Shown here one piece after another: positions 34,660 through 46,005 of a DNA stretch of 64,000 bases. The first letter of the stretch is position 1. Every line of letters starts with the position of its first letter. The DNA is from Paraphoma chrysanthemicola (taxonomy: Eukaryota; Ascomycota; Dothideomycetes; Pleosporales; Phaeosphaeriaceae): contig JAGMWG010000014.1 of assembly GCA_020744225.1 (NCBI GenBank), positions 372,001 through 436,000 of the forward strand, in the 5' to 3' direction. The position numbers were made by a program, and so were the translations under genes. The notes under the pieces are model-generated. The model saw nothing but the letters and a program-made list of their open reading frames with translations. It did no database searches and was not told the origin of the DNA.

Positions 34660-36579
34660 CTACATGGCGGCAGGTATTGATTCGATTTCGACTTCCTTCA
34701 ACCACCCTTCGATATGCATTTCCGCGTGCCATAGATGCTGAAAAGCGGTCGAATTGGAGCGTGGTTCTGCCACAGCACGGTGAACGTGTGCCCTCGGATC
34801 CATGCTTTGCCAATGAATATCATATGTTGTGTATTCGACAGGCCCGTCGATAGACGCCCAAGACCATGTGGGCGCCCGCCAGCTGGAGTGATCCCCAAAC
34901 GTGGGCGTATGGGAGCGACGTACGGGATGGGCCGACAGTGCTCTCTGCCACGAGAGACCAGCGAGCATTGAATCTTCCCACAGTCCAGCAATGTATTTTA
35001 CGCCAGTTTCTGCATGAATCTTCATTGCGATGCCTCCAATCGCAGGGAGTTTATCATGCCGGTTCGATAGTTGACGCGAACTGTACAGACTCACAAGCTT
35101 CATCCATTTCTTCATGACAGTTGAGATGCTTAGGTTAGGTTTGTCAACAGCGGCTGGCGAAGCTGGCGGCACATTGTATAAATTGTTGCCAAAGGTGTAC
35201 ATGTAGACTACTCGCGAATGAGATGGTTCCTCGGCGATGCCATCGACTGGTAGTGGTTCAGAGAGGCTGAAGAGCAGACCATTAGATTGCCAAAGACGCC
35301 ATGTAATCTGATCATGTGTCGTCTCGAAGCTAGATCTACAGCGCCAAAACATCCCCAAGCGCCCATACATAAGCATTCTTGGTGATAAGAGCGCCTCCTG
35401 CAGCGTCCAGGCACGCTCATTGATGGGCTCGTTAATTGGAGATGCTTCAAATGTGGAGGTCAATGACAATTGGCAAGTATTTCCATCCGGACAGCGGTAG
35501 TCAAGCTTAAAGGTTGTAAACCAGTCGTGACTTCTCCAGCAGAACATGGATACCGGAAATGTCGCCGGGCTAAACTTGCGAAGAAACCCTTCGATTGCCT
35601 TTCTCGCCGAAGCTGCGGAAATTGTCAAGATGGCGTTCTCATAGATCTTATGCATCTGAGAGATCTCCCGTGACTTGTCTTCGTCATCATCTTGGACGAT
35701 GCACAAAGCATCCACCCACAAGGACTTGTACCCAAGCGCCTTCGTCGCCGAGATAGCATCCTTGATCGTTTGCGGCAGAGTGCATATCTCAATGGCTCTT
35801 TTATAAGTCTCAATGGTATCTTTGGTAGTCTGCACGGGCTGCGTATCATCCCAACAGTAGCTTAGCGCCACGTACAGATCCTGCTCGGCCGGACTTGAAG
35901 TGTGTAGCTTCACCGTGGATTCTGAGTCCGTGATTTGAATCATTCGAGTTTGACGGAATGGCTCCAGGCTTTTATTGCACTCAGGGTGGTGCAACGAACA
36001 CTCGTCGACCCATTTCCTTCCCCACGTTTGAGTCGCTTCAGGCGTCAAATCAAGCAGTGGCGGCCTTGATGGAACGAACAGCGATGCCGGACTGTCTAAG
36101 CAAGCGTGTCACCGATTAGAAATACTGCGATGCTTACCAGCTGATACTTGAACAGAAAGCGAGAAGTCCCATTCATGAGGCTTACCACCTTTTGCTTCAC
36201 CCTGGATTTGAAGGCGCTGTAGTGTAGCGGAGGTATTCGAACCGGCACAAACTGCCTTGACTGAAAAGACGAGCTCAAGGTCCGTATGTTTTGCAAATTT
36301 GATATCGGATGATCCCTGCTCTTCATCTGCCCCGTGTCTGACTACGCTTGGACCAAACTGCACGTGATGATCAAAGATCATCTTACATAGAATGCAACCC
36401 GAATCTGCAGAATTGGAGAGCTCTTGATAGTTGCGACAATACTGAAGGCCTCCATCAGATTTCATGATAGCTGCCAGACTGATTGGATCCGAAAGAAGAT
36501 TATTACAATGGCGGCAAGAGCTGTCGCCGGGGAGATGCTTGCCAGGAGGATGCTCCGGTCGCTTCACGAAAGGTGGCAT
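34660..36579 (-). CDS. HET-domain heterokaryon incompatibility protein, C-terminally truncated
   Basis: Two minus-strand exons, 36579-36138 and 36095-34660, around a 42-bp intron (GTAAGC donor, CTTAG acceptor) encode 625 aa. The ATG at 36579 (MPPFVKRPEHPP) is used because the frame upstream starts only with GTG. The N-terminus has two CxxC pairs (CRHCNN and CILCKM), often seen before fungal HET domains. The HET domain spans about residues 220-390: LYVALSYCWDD, then SLWVDALCIVQDDDEDK, then ERAWTLQEALLSPRMLMYG. HET proteins trigger cell death after fusion of unlike hyphae. The protein ends at TAG 34662-34660, though coding-like sequence continues in frame. A second HET gene lies 0.7 kb upstream in the same orientation. 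Confidence 0.85.
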
Positions 36580-37312
36580 GATGGTACGTGACAAATTTCT
36601 TCGACAATTTCTCACAAAAGCCCTGCGAAAGTACTTCAGTTAGAAGATGGTGGCCGATTGCCAGGCTGTTTATCTAGATAGCGGCTGAACAAATACGAGT
36701 TGCGCTGCGGCTGAGCGACTTGGCATGACGAGCCTCCAGGCTTCGTTCGCATCGCACTTACTGGCTTCCACTATCTTATTATTATGGGTGTCGAGACAGA
36801 CAAAAGACCCACTCGCTAAATTCATGTAATACAACGGCTCTGTTTCAGATGTAAAGACGAGCAGGATGATTGCTTTTTGGTGGCTGAATTGGTGGTGTGT
36901 CTCCCTCAGCGAGAACTGCATCTCACGCAACTGCACCTCACAACTCCAATGGGACACTCCTGAATGCCCTTGCGTGTGCTTACATCTACAGTAATAACTT
37001 TGTAACGCATTGAGGGCCTCTGGGATTTTACATTACGACTGTCTTTACTGCTCTAGCAGCAGTTGCATCTATTTGCGCTGCCCCTAGGACATTACCGAGG
37101 GATTACATCTGTCGTCCCACCGGAGCTGCAAAGATCTTCATCTCCTTGCGTCCATGATCTACAGTATCTTCAGAGTCTGCGCCTTTTTTCTACACTCTTT
37201 ATGGCACAAGAGTTCCGATGAACACGGGACCATTTCATTCTGGTAGATCACGGGAGAAAATCCGAACATCCACTACCGCTTTCAAAGTCACTTCGTAGCT
37301 CACTCCGACGTT
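36580..37312. other. Spacer between two HET genes
   Basis: Contains a dispersed repeat copy (37008-37081). An 83-codon minus-strand frame from the ATG at 36921 to 36670 has no recognisable domain and may be a gene remnant. Nothing else is supported. Confidence 0.4.
37008..37081 (+). repeat. Dispersed repeat copy 2
   Basis: Inverted relative to the copy at 29133-29207 and collinear with it without gaps. The best block is CTGTCTTTACT, with TGAGGGCCTCT on one side and CGCTGC on the other. Confidence 0.6.
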
Positions 37313-38911
37313 CTACTTGCCGCCAAGCGCGTCAGACATAGTGATGACAAACATTCTGCTGTTAGAGACTGCTAACCTTCTGGTCTCAGTGACCACCTTG
37401 TAAGATACAGAACTGTATGGTATCGGGAAAGTCGCCTGATCTGACCCGTCGACAATAGGGAGTTTCCAAAGCGGCCAAGACTTGCCCGTCTCGTCTCGAG
37501 CCCAGTCAGACTCGGTTGCAGAGACTGCCTTGACCCATGGACTTCCCGATGGCCCAACACCGAAGGCAACCCACGTTGCAGTGTACTTATGATAGTTGAC
37601 AATGACGCCTATGGCCCCAGAACTTGGGCTGGCAGTAAACAAAGCGGTCTGAGGGTTCCAACACGAAGTTGGAAAAATCCTGTAGCCAGAACACTGTTCA
37701 ACTATCTCTGGACGAGAACCCCATTCCCACCCAATCCGAAAAACCTGTGTATCTAAAGGTATGGGGTCCACAACTCTGGATTTCGCTCGTTCATGACGGA
37801 CATTAATGATGCAATGGCGGCCGTTCAGCTTGTTGGCGCTAGTCAATTCCTCAAGTTTGTTGGCACGTATGCGTACGTATTGGGTGTGGTATCTTCCCGT
37901 TTTAGGTTTGTGACCCGAAATACACGCGAGGTAGATGGCGGGGCTTGTGTGAAAGGCAGAGCCGATGGAGCAGGCTAATGAGGCTTTGTAGACTGCTTCA
38001 CCGTTGCAGTATTCATTTGCAGAAATTAACCATAACTCCGCGCGGACGCCGTCGGGTTCGATGGAAGAGCTGTCGTGATAGGACCATGGTCCGAGAGCTT
38101 TGAAATTGCCGGACGATTCGAAGTGCTTCGGAGATCGCGCGAGAAGACCGGTCTCATCATCCTTGCCCAAGGTCCGGTCTTCCCACGCAAATAAAGACTG
38201 ATCAGTGGAATCTTGCAGAATGTGCTGCTGAAGTCGGAGAAAGGCCTTCTCCTTCTCTCCATATAGCAGGGGCATGTTGACATCAAAAATACCCATGAGA
38301 GAATATGCGCAATCTTCTATACGTGTGGTCACACGATTGGCAGCCCAAGACATTCTCTGGGCGATCGAAAAGTGACTGAGTGGCGTGCCCTCCAGAGCCT
38401 CAGTGGGAATCTTTGTTATGCTGTGGAGTTGAGCTTTGAGCTCTTCTTTGCTCCCTAAGGCCTTCCATTCAGAAGAGTAGAAGACGACTCTTCTCGGAGC
38501 CAGCAGTTCTTGCAACGTCCAGCCACGAGTGAACCACTTGCTGGCTGAGAGGGCTATTGACCGTCGATCATGATGTACGTCAGAGAGGAAAGCGTAACAG
38601 ACAGCCGCATTCTGGTACCAGGCGAACATAGAGTTGATAGCTTCCGAAAGGTCTGCGCTGCTAGATTTATCGATGCAGCAGGTATCGATCCAGAAGTAGT
38701 CGAGTCCATCTTTTGCTGCCTGCTCCCTGCAGAAGGTGAGCTTGCACTGAGTCGGTTTTTCCCTCCATGTTCCGCTCACTACATCATGATACGAGACTTC
38801 CTCATCACTAGGACCCCATGTATGCGAGAGAATGGCATAAGGTGGGACGTTGGTGCCTAGGAATTCGACGAGGCTGAGGTTGCCAGTAGTTTGAAACTGG
38901 AGAAGACGCAT
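37313..38911 (-). CDS. HET-domain protein, HET-E/HET-D-like N-terminal type
   Basis: An intact, intronless 532-aa ORF with an ATG start (MRLLQFQTTGNLSLVEF). The HET domain occupies about residues 1-160, with YAILSHTWG, then YFWIDTCCIDKSSSADLSEAINSMFAWY, then SKWFTRGWTLQELLAP. The region after it (SIAQRMSWAANRVTTRIEDCAYSLMGIFDVNMPLLYGE) is the segment usual in HET-E-1/HET-D-like proteins, often labelled DUF8212. Unlike HET-E there is no NACHT or WD40 part; the C-terminal 250 residues are of unknown fold. This short form is common in fungi. It lies upstream of, and parallel to, another HET gene but belongs to a different subtype, so the pair is not a recent tandem duplicate. Confidence 0.92.
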   Translation of the reverse strand: MRLLQFQTTGNLSLVEFLGTNVPPYAILSHTWGPSDEEVSYHDVVSGTWREKPTQCKLTFCREQAAKDGLDYFWIDTCCIDKSSSADLSEAINSMFAWYQNAAVCYAFLSDVHHDRRSIALSASKWFTRGWTLQELLAPRRVVFYSSEWKALGSKEELKAQLHSITKIPTEALEGTPLSHFSIAQRMSWAANRVTTRIEDCAYSLMGIFDVNMPLLYGEKEKAFLRLQQHILQDSTDQSLFAWEDRTLGKDDETGLLARSPKHFESSGNFKALGPWSYHDSSSIEPDGVRAELWLISANEYCNGEAVYKASLACSIGSAFHTSPAIYLACISGHKPKTGRYHTQYVRIRANKLEELTSANKLNGRHCIINVRHERAKSRVVDPIPLDTQVFRIGWEWGSRPEIVEQCSGYRIFPTSCWNPQTALFTASPSSGAIGVIVNYHKYTATWVAFGVGPSGSPWVKAVSATESDWARDETGKSWPLWKLPIVDGSDQATFPIPYSSVSYKVVTETRRLAVSNSRMFVITMSDALGGK

Positions 38912-41540
38912 GTGGTGCTACTAAAAAAGCGACCTGAGCAATGAGAAGTTCGTTGGCTTTAGGAAAGTTCATGCAACATATGAATATCAGTACGAATAAT
39001 TCAAGTTCAAAGGGTTGGGATGAGGAATGAGGAAGGCTGATTCGGCTGACGCCTAAAGAGTCGGCGCTTAGGGGTTGCACGCCACGGCGGTTCAAGCCCA
39101 CGTCTGAGTGGTCGTGAAACGTACTACTTTTGGTCGCATACGGTAACACAGCGCGGCTGCTTCACAGTTGAGGCTTATACGCATGTTCCTTGGTGGTAAA
39201 TTTTCCTCGCTGGTTTGACGCGGCAAGCGCTTTGCTGTCCTTGGATCCAGCAAGCCATGTCCTTCGCGCGCAGGCTAAAACAAATACGATGACCAGCGCG
39301 GTGAGTCCCTAAGAGTCAGGTTGTGGTTCTTGCAGTTGCCGCCGTGTAAGTTTGTCTCTGATTTTAAAAAAGATAGAAATGCACTTCATCACGCCATGCG
39401 GTGGCGAAATACTTCGTCGCGCGGCTACCCTGCGATTTCACTATCCAGCAATGAGGCTTAGCGTTGGTCCCACAGAGATGACTATCCACGAATCAAAGGA
39501 GCTGTAACTTTGTGCCATACAACCAATCTCTCGAAGCATCCAATAACATTCTACTTCTGCTTTCGCCAAATAATCAACTCCACAGCCCCAAAAGAACCCT
39601 TCGGAAGTTTCATGGCTCGAATCTGCCAGCTTTTACTGAATTAAATATGTTAATGTACTTAGTGCGAGGCTTCCCCGTCCACTACCACTTACTATAAAGC
39701 CATCACTGTCTTTATCCTCCCTCCTTCCTTTCTCTCTACTCTACTGCAATCACACTTCTCACCTAGTTTCAAAATGGAATCATTGACACGTCATGTGTTT
39801 CAGCCTTGAAAGTGAGGAAGTAGACATTCATATCGTCGTTCTTTCTCTCTTCTTTCGTTAGGACCAACCTGCTCATCGAATCAGACTGTAGTGTTATAAT
39901 CAGCGCTCTCTCTCTTTTCTGCGCTTTCAAACCTCCCCAATCTACCTGCATGTCAACGCCCCTCCGAAAACAATGCAATTCCTGCGCGATTCTCGGCGGC
40001 CTCTAAGCCACAGTCCATGAAAAATATGGCGCTATCTTGTTCGCCTCGTAAATTGATCCTAGAAGGTGTGATTTCTTTGATGAAACTTTGGTAGACTGAT
40101 CCCAGAACAATATAAGTCTGCCCCTTCGACCTCCTTCTGGGCTCATTCACAATTTAATTCACGCTCCTTAGCTTCACCACCAAATGAAACTGACTCGTTG
40201 TTGATGGCTTTCCTCCTCAAACGCGCCTGGTGTAGCCACATGGCGCTGTCCCGCTCGCCTTATCCACCAAAACAAGGTCACATGCAATGCGATGAGTGCG
40301 CTGCGGCACAGCTCTCGAAGTTCACAAATCACATAATGGGATAATTCCATGCCCATGACTGTTCTTTTTAACCTATAATTTAAAAGAGACCATGACTGAT
40401 CAGAATAGAGCTGTCGTTGACACGTATGAATAGCTATTTCAACCTCCACCTCCTTCATTCCTCTCACATGGCCATCGACCCACTCGCGATCTCAAAAACC
40501 AAAGCTTTTACCTTTTATGTCTGCTCACCTCACAAATGGGCAAGTTACCGCGTGATGACGCTGGCCTGCCTTCGCCTTCCCACCACACCCTCACAACGTC
40601 ATATCGTACAAATAATCTGCGGCTCGCAAAATCGACTGCACTCCTCCCGGTTCAAAGCTGGAGGTATACTGTATCATGTCATAGTTGGACCAATGACCAG
40701 TGTTCGAAAGAACTTGGTTTATCGGAATGCAGCTCTCCTCTCCTACATCGCACATGTTGTAGTCTTTTTTTTCGGAAATCCTGAGAAGCCTAGCTCATGT
40801 CTTTTCGCTCTCCAAATGATGCAAGGAAAGAACGTATGTCTTCGTTTCGCACCGCACCACACCGCCTTGGTCCCTCGAATCTCGAAGGTCCATAGCTATC
40901 ATAATCATGTATTCCGTCTCGAGATTAACTTCACAAAAGCTTAAATTGGAGGAGTAGTAGTGGTATAGATCCATGTCTTTCTCGTTCCTAGGCTACACAG
41001 CACGTACCTTTCTACTCAAAATCTTACTACTTTAGTGTATGCCCCATTATGCCATGCTGCGGAGGGTATAAATCCTCCCCACGAGAACTCTACCGTGCCT
41101 TTCATATCTCCTACAACCTCGAGCGCAGCTTCATTTTATCAAAACGTATTCGCAAGAACCCATGAGTTTTCGTCCTCTTCTTCTTTATCACTTGACAAAA
41201 AATGCCACAACAAATCATTAATGTCCTCCTTTTCCAATCCCCATTCTCCAAAACTGCCCCACAAACTCCATCACGCATAACCCAAAACAAGCTGCAAATC
41301 AAACATACACATCTCCAACTCGTCGTACAGTGTGTCACATACCTACAAAACATCTAGCCTGGCATGCACATGAAGTACAAGCGTCACCAAGGATCATTTG
41401 AAGAGATTAAACTATGCATTTACTGTATAACTAAGGGGTATCTTATGCTACAAAAGAAAACGTCGCAAACTATGCCTATGCATCTGACCAACATGCCTTG
41501 GAAACGCCACCGCTATGCCTACACGTGCAAATAAACATCC
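38912..41540. other. Long intergenic region, no supported gene
   Basis: About 2.6 kb. A pyrimidine-rich leader-like tract around 39710-39770 precedes an ATG at 39774, but that frame closes after eleven codons. The longest frame (40417-40944 plus) opens with TTG and shows no domain. The start of the right side is probably 3' UTR of the glucosyltransferase gene. Confidence 0.5.
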
Positions 41541-44500
41541 TCAAACAACTCCAGGCCCAACCTCCCGCCCATTCTCCAACCCTGCCGTCGCGCCCTTTGC
41601 AACCGGTAAATCGCATACATCCGTCTCCACCTTGGTGTTCTCCGAGCTTGTATCTGCTGAAGGTCGACTGTTCGCGTCGTTCGTGGCGATGTCCAGATTC
41701 TTGGGTTGTTCAGTCGGCGATTTCAGCTCTTCATTTGAATTATTCTTCGCTCCGCCGACGAGATGAACATTACCAAGGACATGGTTCTGCTTGTCTTCCG
41801 CTTGGCCAGGTTTCTCTTCCTCAATGAGACCCGGTACAGTAACTACAGGACGGTCAAGAGGTTTCATGTCGTTCATGCCGCTGTGTTCAAGCGTGGTGAT
41901 AGGCGCAGTACTGCTCCTATTCAGGCCGCGATGACTGCCATCTAGACGCATCTTAGCGCCTTCGCGGTCCATAGTTTCCTTCTCTTTGGTAATCTGTTTC
42001 TCCGTCTTTGCGACAGGCATGGTTTTTGACTTGGACTGTGGTCGGCTCTCTGGGTGGTCCTTGCTCTTCCTAGGAACGCGCTGGCCTTCTTTCTTATCGC
42101 CCACACCCAGTAGAGATCCAAGGATGCCTGGCTTGTGTTGCTTCTTTTCCTCGGTAATGGCTTTTTGCAATGCTTGCCATCGGAGACTGACCATTTGCTC
42201 GAGCTCACTACGCTTCTCATTGGTATTCTTCTCGCCCTCGACTTGAGTATTGCGTGTCTCGGACTCAAGCATCTGCAACTCCACTTGGCCTTGCGCGATC
42301 CGCGCTCGACGCAAATAGTTTGTCGGCTGGTATCGCTTCATATACTCCGCGTCCAGACCTTTCAAGAAGTATGCGCCAGGACCTATCAGTGCTGCGATAT
42401 CCTTGAGCACGAAGCCACCAATACCAAAGCCGACACCGCGCGCAGCGCCTATGACACCTCGTTGCTTCGCGCCACGTATCGGCTGGGTCACGATACCAGT
42501 CACGCCGTCTATGACACCATATACAAGCTCGTCGCGGCCAGCGCGTAGACCCGAGTGGAAGCCAGTGACTCGAGGTGGTCTGCGGACAGTCTCATCTCCA
42601 TACAGTCGGGGCGCATTGTGGAAGCCCTGTGTAAGGGCAAGAGTGAAATTCATGGGAAAGCGCGCAATCGCAGCACCAGTCTTCCTAAATCCAGCTCCTG
42701 CCTCGTGAGCAAGTTCTTCTGCCAGCTCTTCTTCTGGCTCTTCAAGATTCGACAATGTTGTACCTTGCCGCTTTGCGCCGGGGCGCCCTTTTTGCTCTTC
42801 GCTCTTGGTTCCATCTTTTGTCGCTTGACCATCCTCAGCGTTTGTGTTCACTCTTGACAAAGTTGACTTCTGATGTTGCTTTCTCTTCTGAAGCGCGCGT
42901 TTCTTCTCCTTCAGCTTCTCTCGCTTCTTGATGCTTCGGCCCATCTCCACAGGGACGCCGCCAACTCCTGTTGCTGCGTCTGTCAAAGTAGTCATGACAC
43001 TGCCCCACACGCCAGTCAGCGGTTCACCAGGGCCACCAAAGTCGTTCCATTCGTAATGTCGGATCAGTCGAAGTTCGTTCCACTTAAGCTTCTTCTTCTC
43101 AACCAAGATATCCGCAGCGAGTGCTGATAGCTTAACGTTGGTGTTCTTGATCTTCCATGCAGCAGCTCGGTTATCAAGAAAGTCGCAACGCATGCTGCCA
43201 TCGCCGCGCAATGGGAGCGACCGATGGAAGGACCGCACCGCGTTCAGAGCTCCGTCGCCCTCCTTTTCGATGCTTTCAGCAATCTTCTTTACGTTTGTCC
43301 TGGCTTCTTCGGTGAGACATTGCTTGATACCTTCTGCTAGCCGTTCGGCGTTGAGCTTCTTGTAAGGTATGCACTCGTGCGCTCCTGCTTTCGCTTTGCT
43401 GACCATGGCACCCCAGAAAGGTTGGTCTCCGAAGAATGGCACGATCATTGTAGGTCTCGCGGTCTTCAAACCAATCGCGGAAGTGCCGGCACCGCCGTGA
43501 TGTACGACTGCAGAGCATCGCGGAAACAGCCAGTCGTGAGGCGTGTTTTCCAACATGAAGATATTGTCAGGGCAATCAGCGTTAGACCCAAATCCGCCCC
43601 AGCCCTTCGAAACCAAGGCACGGCAGCCGACTGTTTTCACTGCTTCGAATATCATCTTGGTGAAGGCATCTGGATCATCGACAACAATAGAGCCAAAGCC
43701 GATGTAAATTGGAGGATCGCCCTTGTCCAAAAACGCCTTCAGATCATCCGGTGGAGTGTAGCTCGATGCGAGATCAAGAAACACAAATCCAGTGACATCG
43801 ATTTCTGGGCCCCAATCCTTGGGTTTGGGTATGAGGCTGGGAGACCACATGTACGTATATGGAACTTTGAGGCGATAGAGTTGGCCAGGCGCCCAAAGTG
43901 TGCTCACTTCTTCTAGATGTAGACTCGTCGTGCGAAATCGATTAATCAAGTCGCCGAGTCCTTGCCATGTCATCATTTCGACGAGTGGGTATGACATGAA
44001 GTTGCCGTAGGTGGCTTCGACGTTGCTGGCCTTAATGTTTGCCAGAGGATGTGGAAAGTGTACTGTCGGGGTATATGGGAAGGTGAACATCATGTGTAGT
44101 GGTATGCCGAGCTTTTCTGCGATGTGTGGAGGCGCAAAACTGGGGGGATTCTATCGTCAGGTTAGCCAGTGGTAATCGCGCCAGTGCTTGCTTCACTCAC
44201 GGCAATGATGGCATCTGCGACGAAAGGTTGCTTGTCGCCCATCATCTTCACATTCATCTTATCTGTCTCGTCATCCGTGGCGTTGATGCATGCGCGCCAC
44301 ATTCCCTGGAACATCTCGTACATTTGTGCGCGACGACGACCAATCTCGCCTTCCTTGATCGTATCCAGGCCGGGTATGAGACCAGGATTCTTGACCATGA
44401 ATGCCATGAGCTCGGCAGGATTGCCACCTATCGAGAAGAACTCCAAGCCTGAGTCCTTTTCGACAAAGTCCTTAAAGGCGGGGTGCGTGGCCATGCGCAC

Positions 44501-45340
44501 GCGATGTCCGTAGTCGTCTTGCAAAATCTTTCCTATTCGTATGAAAGGCTGAATGTCGCCCCGCGACCCAATGATGATGATGACAATGTTGAGCTTCACA
44601 CGCCTCGAAGGGTCATGTTCCATCTCGTCATCCTCGGGCGCGATCTTGTGAGCCTGTACGTCTCGGCGGTCATAGCTGGTCAGGGTTGTGTCGTCCTCGT
44701 TCTTGGAGTGCTTGCTCAGCACTGCACCCAGTGCCTTTGCCAAGTATCCACTGTCGGCGTCCTTCTCCAGCAGACTAAGCTTCAGCCGCCCATCCGACTT
44801 GGATATCTTTCCTGATGTCCTGAAGTGCTCATTCGCAAGCTTCAAGCGCGAGAACGGGCCCGAGGCCACGCTCTTCCTCTTCCGCGATTCTTCTCTCGCA
44901 AGCGCATTGTCGTGGCTCAAGCTCTTCGCGGGTAGTGCGTCGTCGTCTGAAGAGTCGGAATCGGACGAGTACGGATCGAACTCGACCGTGGCTGGCTTTG
45001 GGGTTGTGTTGCTGGGATGGGCTCCCGGTTGCGATCTGCCAAGGAGTGAATGCTTCGCGGATGGTTTCGGTCGCTCAGTTGCCCATCGTGGCTGGGTGGG
45101 GCGAGTCGCTGATTCTCCTTGCTGCGCTGTAGAAGCGGGCGCATTGCTTGTCTTCTCTGGCTGCTGCTCGATGTCTGATTGAGACATGCTCGCGTGAGAA
45201 CCGCCGTCGGTCGCCGTCAATTTCAGCTTTGCGCCCGCCGCTGGATCTGGTAGAGGCCCAGACATGTTAGGGAATGTTGGTTCGTGAATCACGGCCCCGG
45301 TGGGCGTAACAAAGTGGCCATCTTGGCTGCTGAAAGACAT
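41541..45340 (-). CDS. Sterol glucosyltransferase-like (GT family) protein with VPS13/ATG2-like C-terminal region
   Basis: Two minus-strand exons, 45340-44201 and 44150-41541, around a 50-bp intron (GTGAGT donor, GATAG acceptor) encode 1249 aa. After a disordered head, the Rossmann-type acceptor domain begins near residue 250 with VIIIIGSRGDIQPFIRIGK. The UDP-sugar domain has IYIGFGSIV and the VVHHGGAGTSAIGLKTARP motif (about residue 600) that binds UDP. This is the Ugt51/Atg26 type of sterol 3-beta-glucosyltransferase, but the GRAM and PH domains of Atg26 are absent. Residues about 885-985 (GLRAGRDELVYGVIDGVTG, then PIRGAKQRGVIGAARGVGFG) resemble the Gly-rich C-terminal repeats of VPS13/ATG2 lipid-transfer proteins. 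The remaining tail is charged and disordered. A peripheral membrane enzyme is likely; the substrate is inferred. Confidence 0.88.
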
Positions 45341-46005
45341 TGCGAGCAGCTCAGGTTAGACGTGCGGTGTGCCGAGTGGGCAGCATGCGGGAGCTTGTTG
45401 ACCTGACGTTGCACTTCGTGCAATATCCAAATGACGGAGGTGTGGCTAATGCAGGAAGGCGGTAGCGCAACCAAGACGCCGGCGGCACTTGCCAACGAGC
45501 GAATTGGCGAATAAATCGGCGGAGCAGATGGGCAAAAGGAGTGAATTGGCAACGCGCAAAGTGGCGACGGTATTTTGTAGCGTCGATCGCATCGCATTCT
45601 GGCGTCATGCAGCACTGAGGCGTCCAGGAACAGGAATTCGCCATGCCCAAGCCGGCTAATCGCCGTCCTAGCGGCCGAGCGGCAGCGTGATGTCATCCAA
45701 TCTGCTGTCCCTGAGCCCATACTATTCGGCAAGATTTCGCGAAACACGGGGATCTAGCATGGATTTTCCTTGACCTGCGTCAGCGTTTGTGAGTGGGAAT
45801 CCTGGTTTGCGGAGGTGCGAAAACATGGTGATCTCGAAATGCCATCAGAACTATCGCATTCTTGCAAGTGCCGCTGGGGTCTACTGAATCGCGACATCAT
45901 GCATGTCTTGTCGTACGGAAGGCATGTGAGCCTTCACATGCTCGCAAAGATGCTGCCCGTAGCTTCCGCCATTCCGCGGCTTCCGTCTTGTGCTGGCTGC
46001 GCACG

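Noticed and set aside
36670..36921. 83-codon frame between the HET genes
   Set aside because: No family signal, and only a GTG opens the longer version; it may be a relic but cannot be supported as a gene.
39774..39809. Short ATG frame after a pyrimidine-rich leader-like tract
   Set aside because: It closes after eleven codons, and I could not find a downstream exon that joins in frame.
40417..40944. 175-codon plus-strand frame in the 38.9-41.5 kb gap
   Set aside because: It opens with TTG, has no domain or sensible composition, and has no supporting splice or promoter context.
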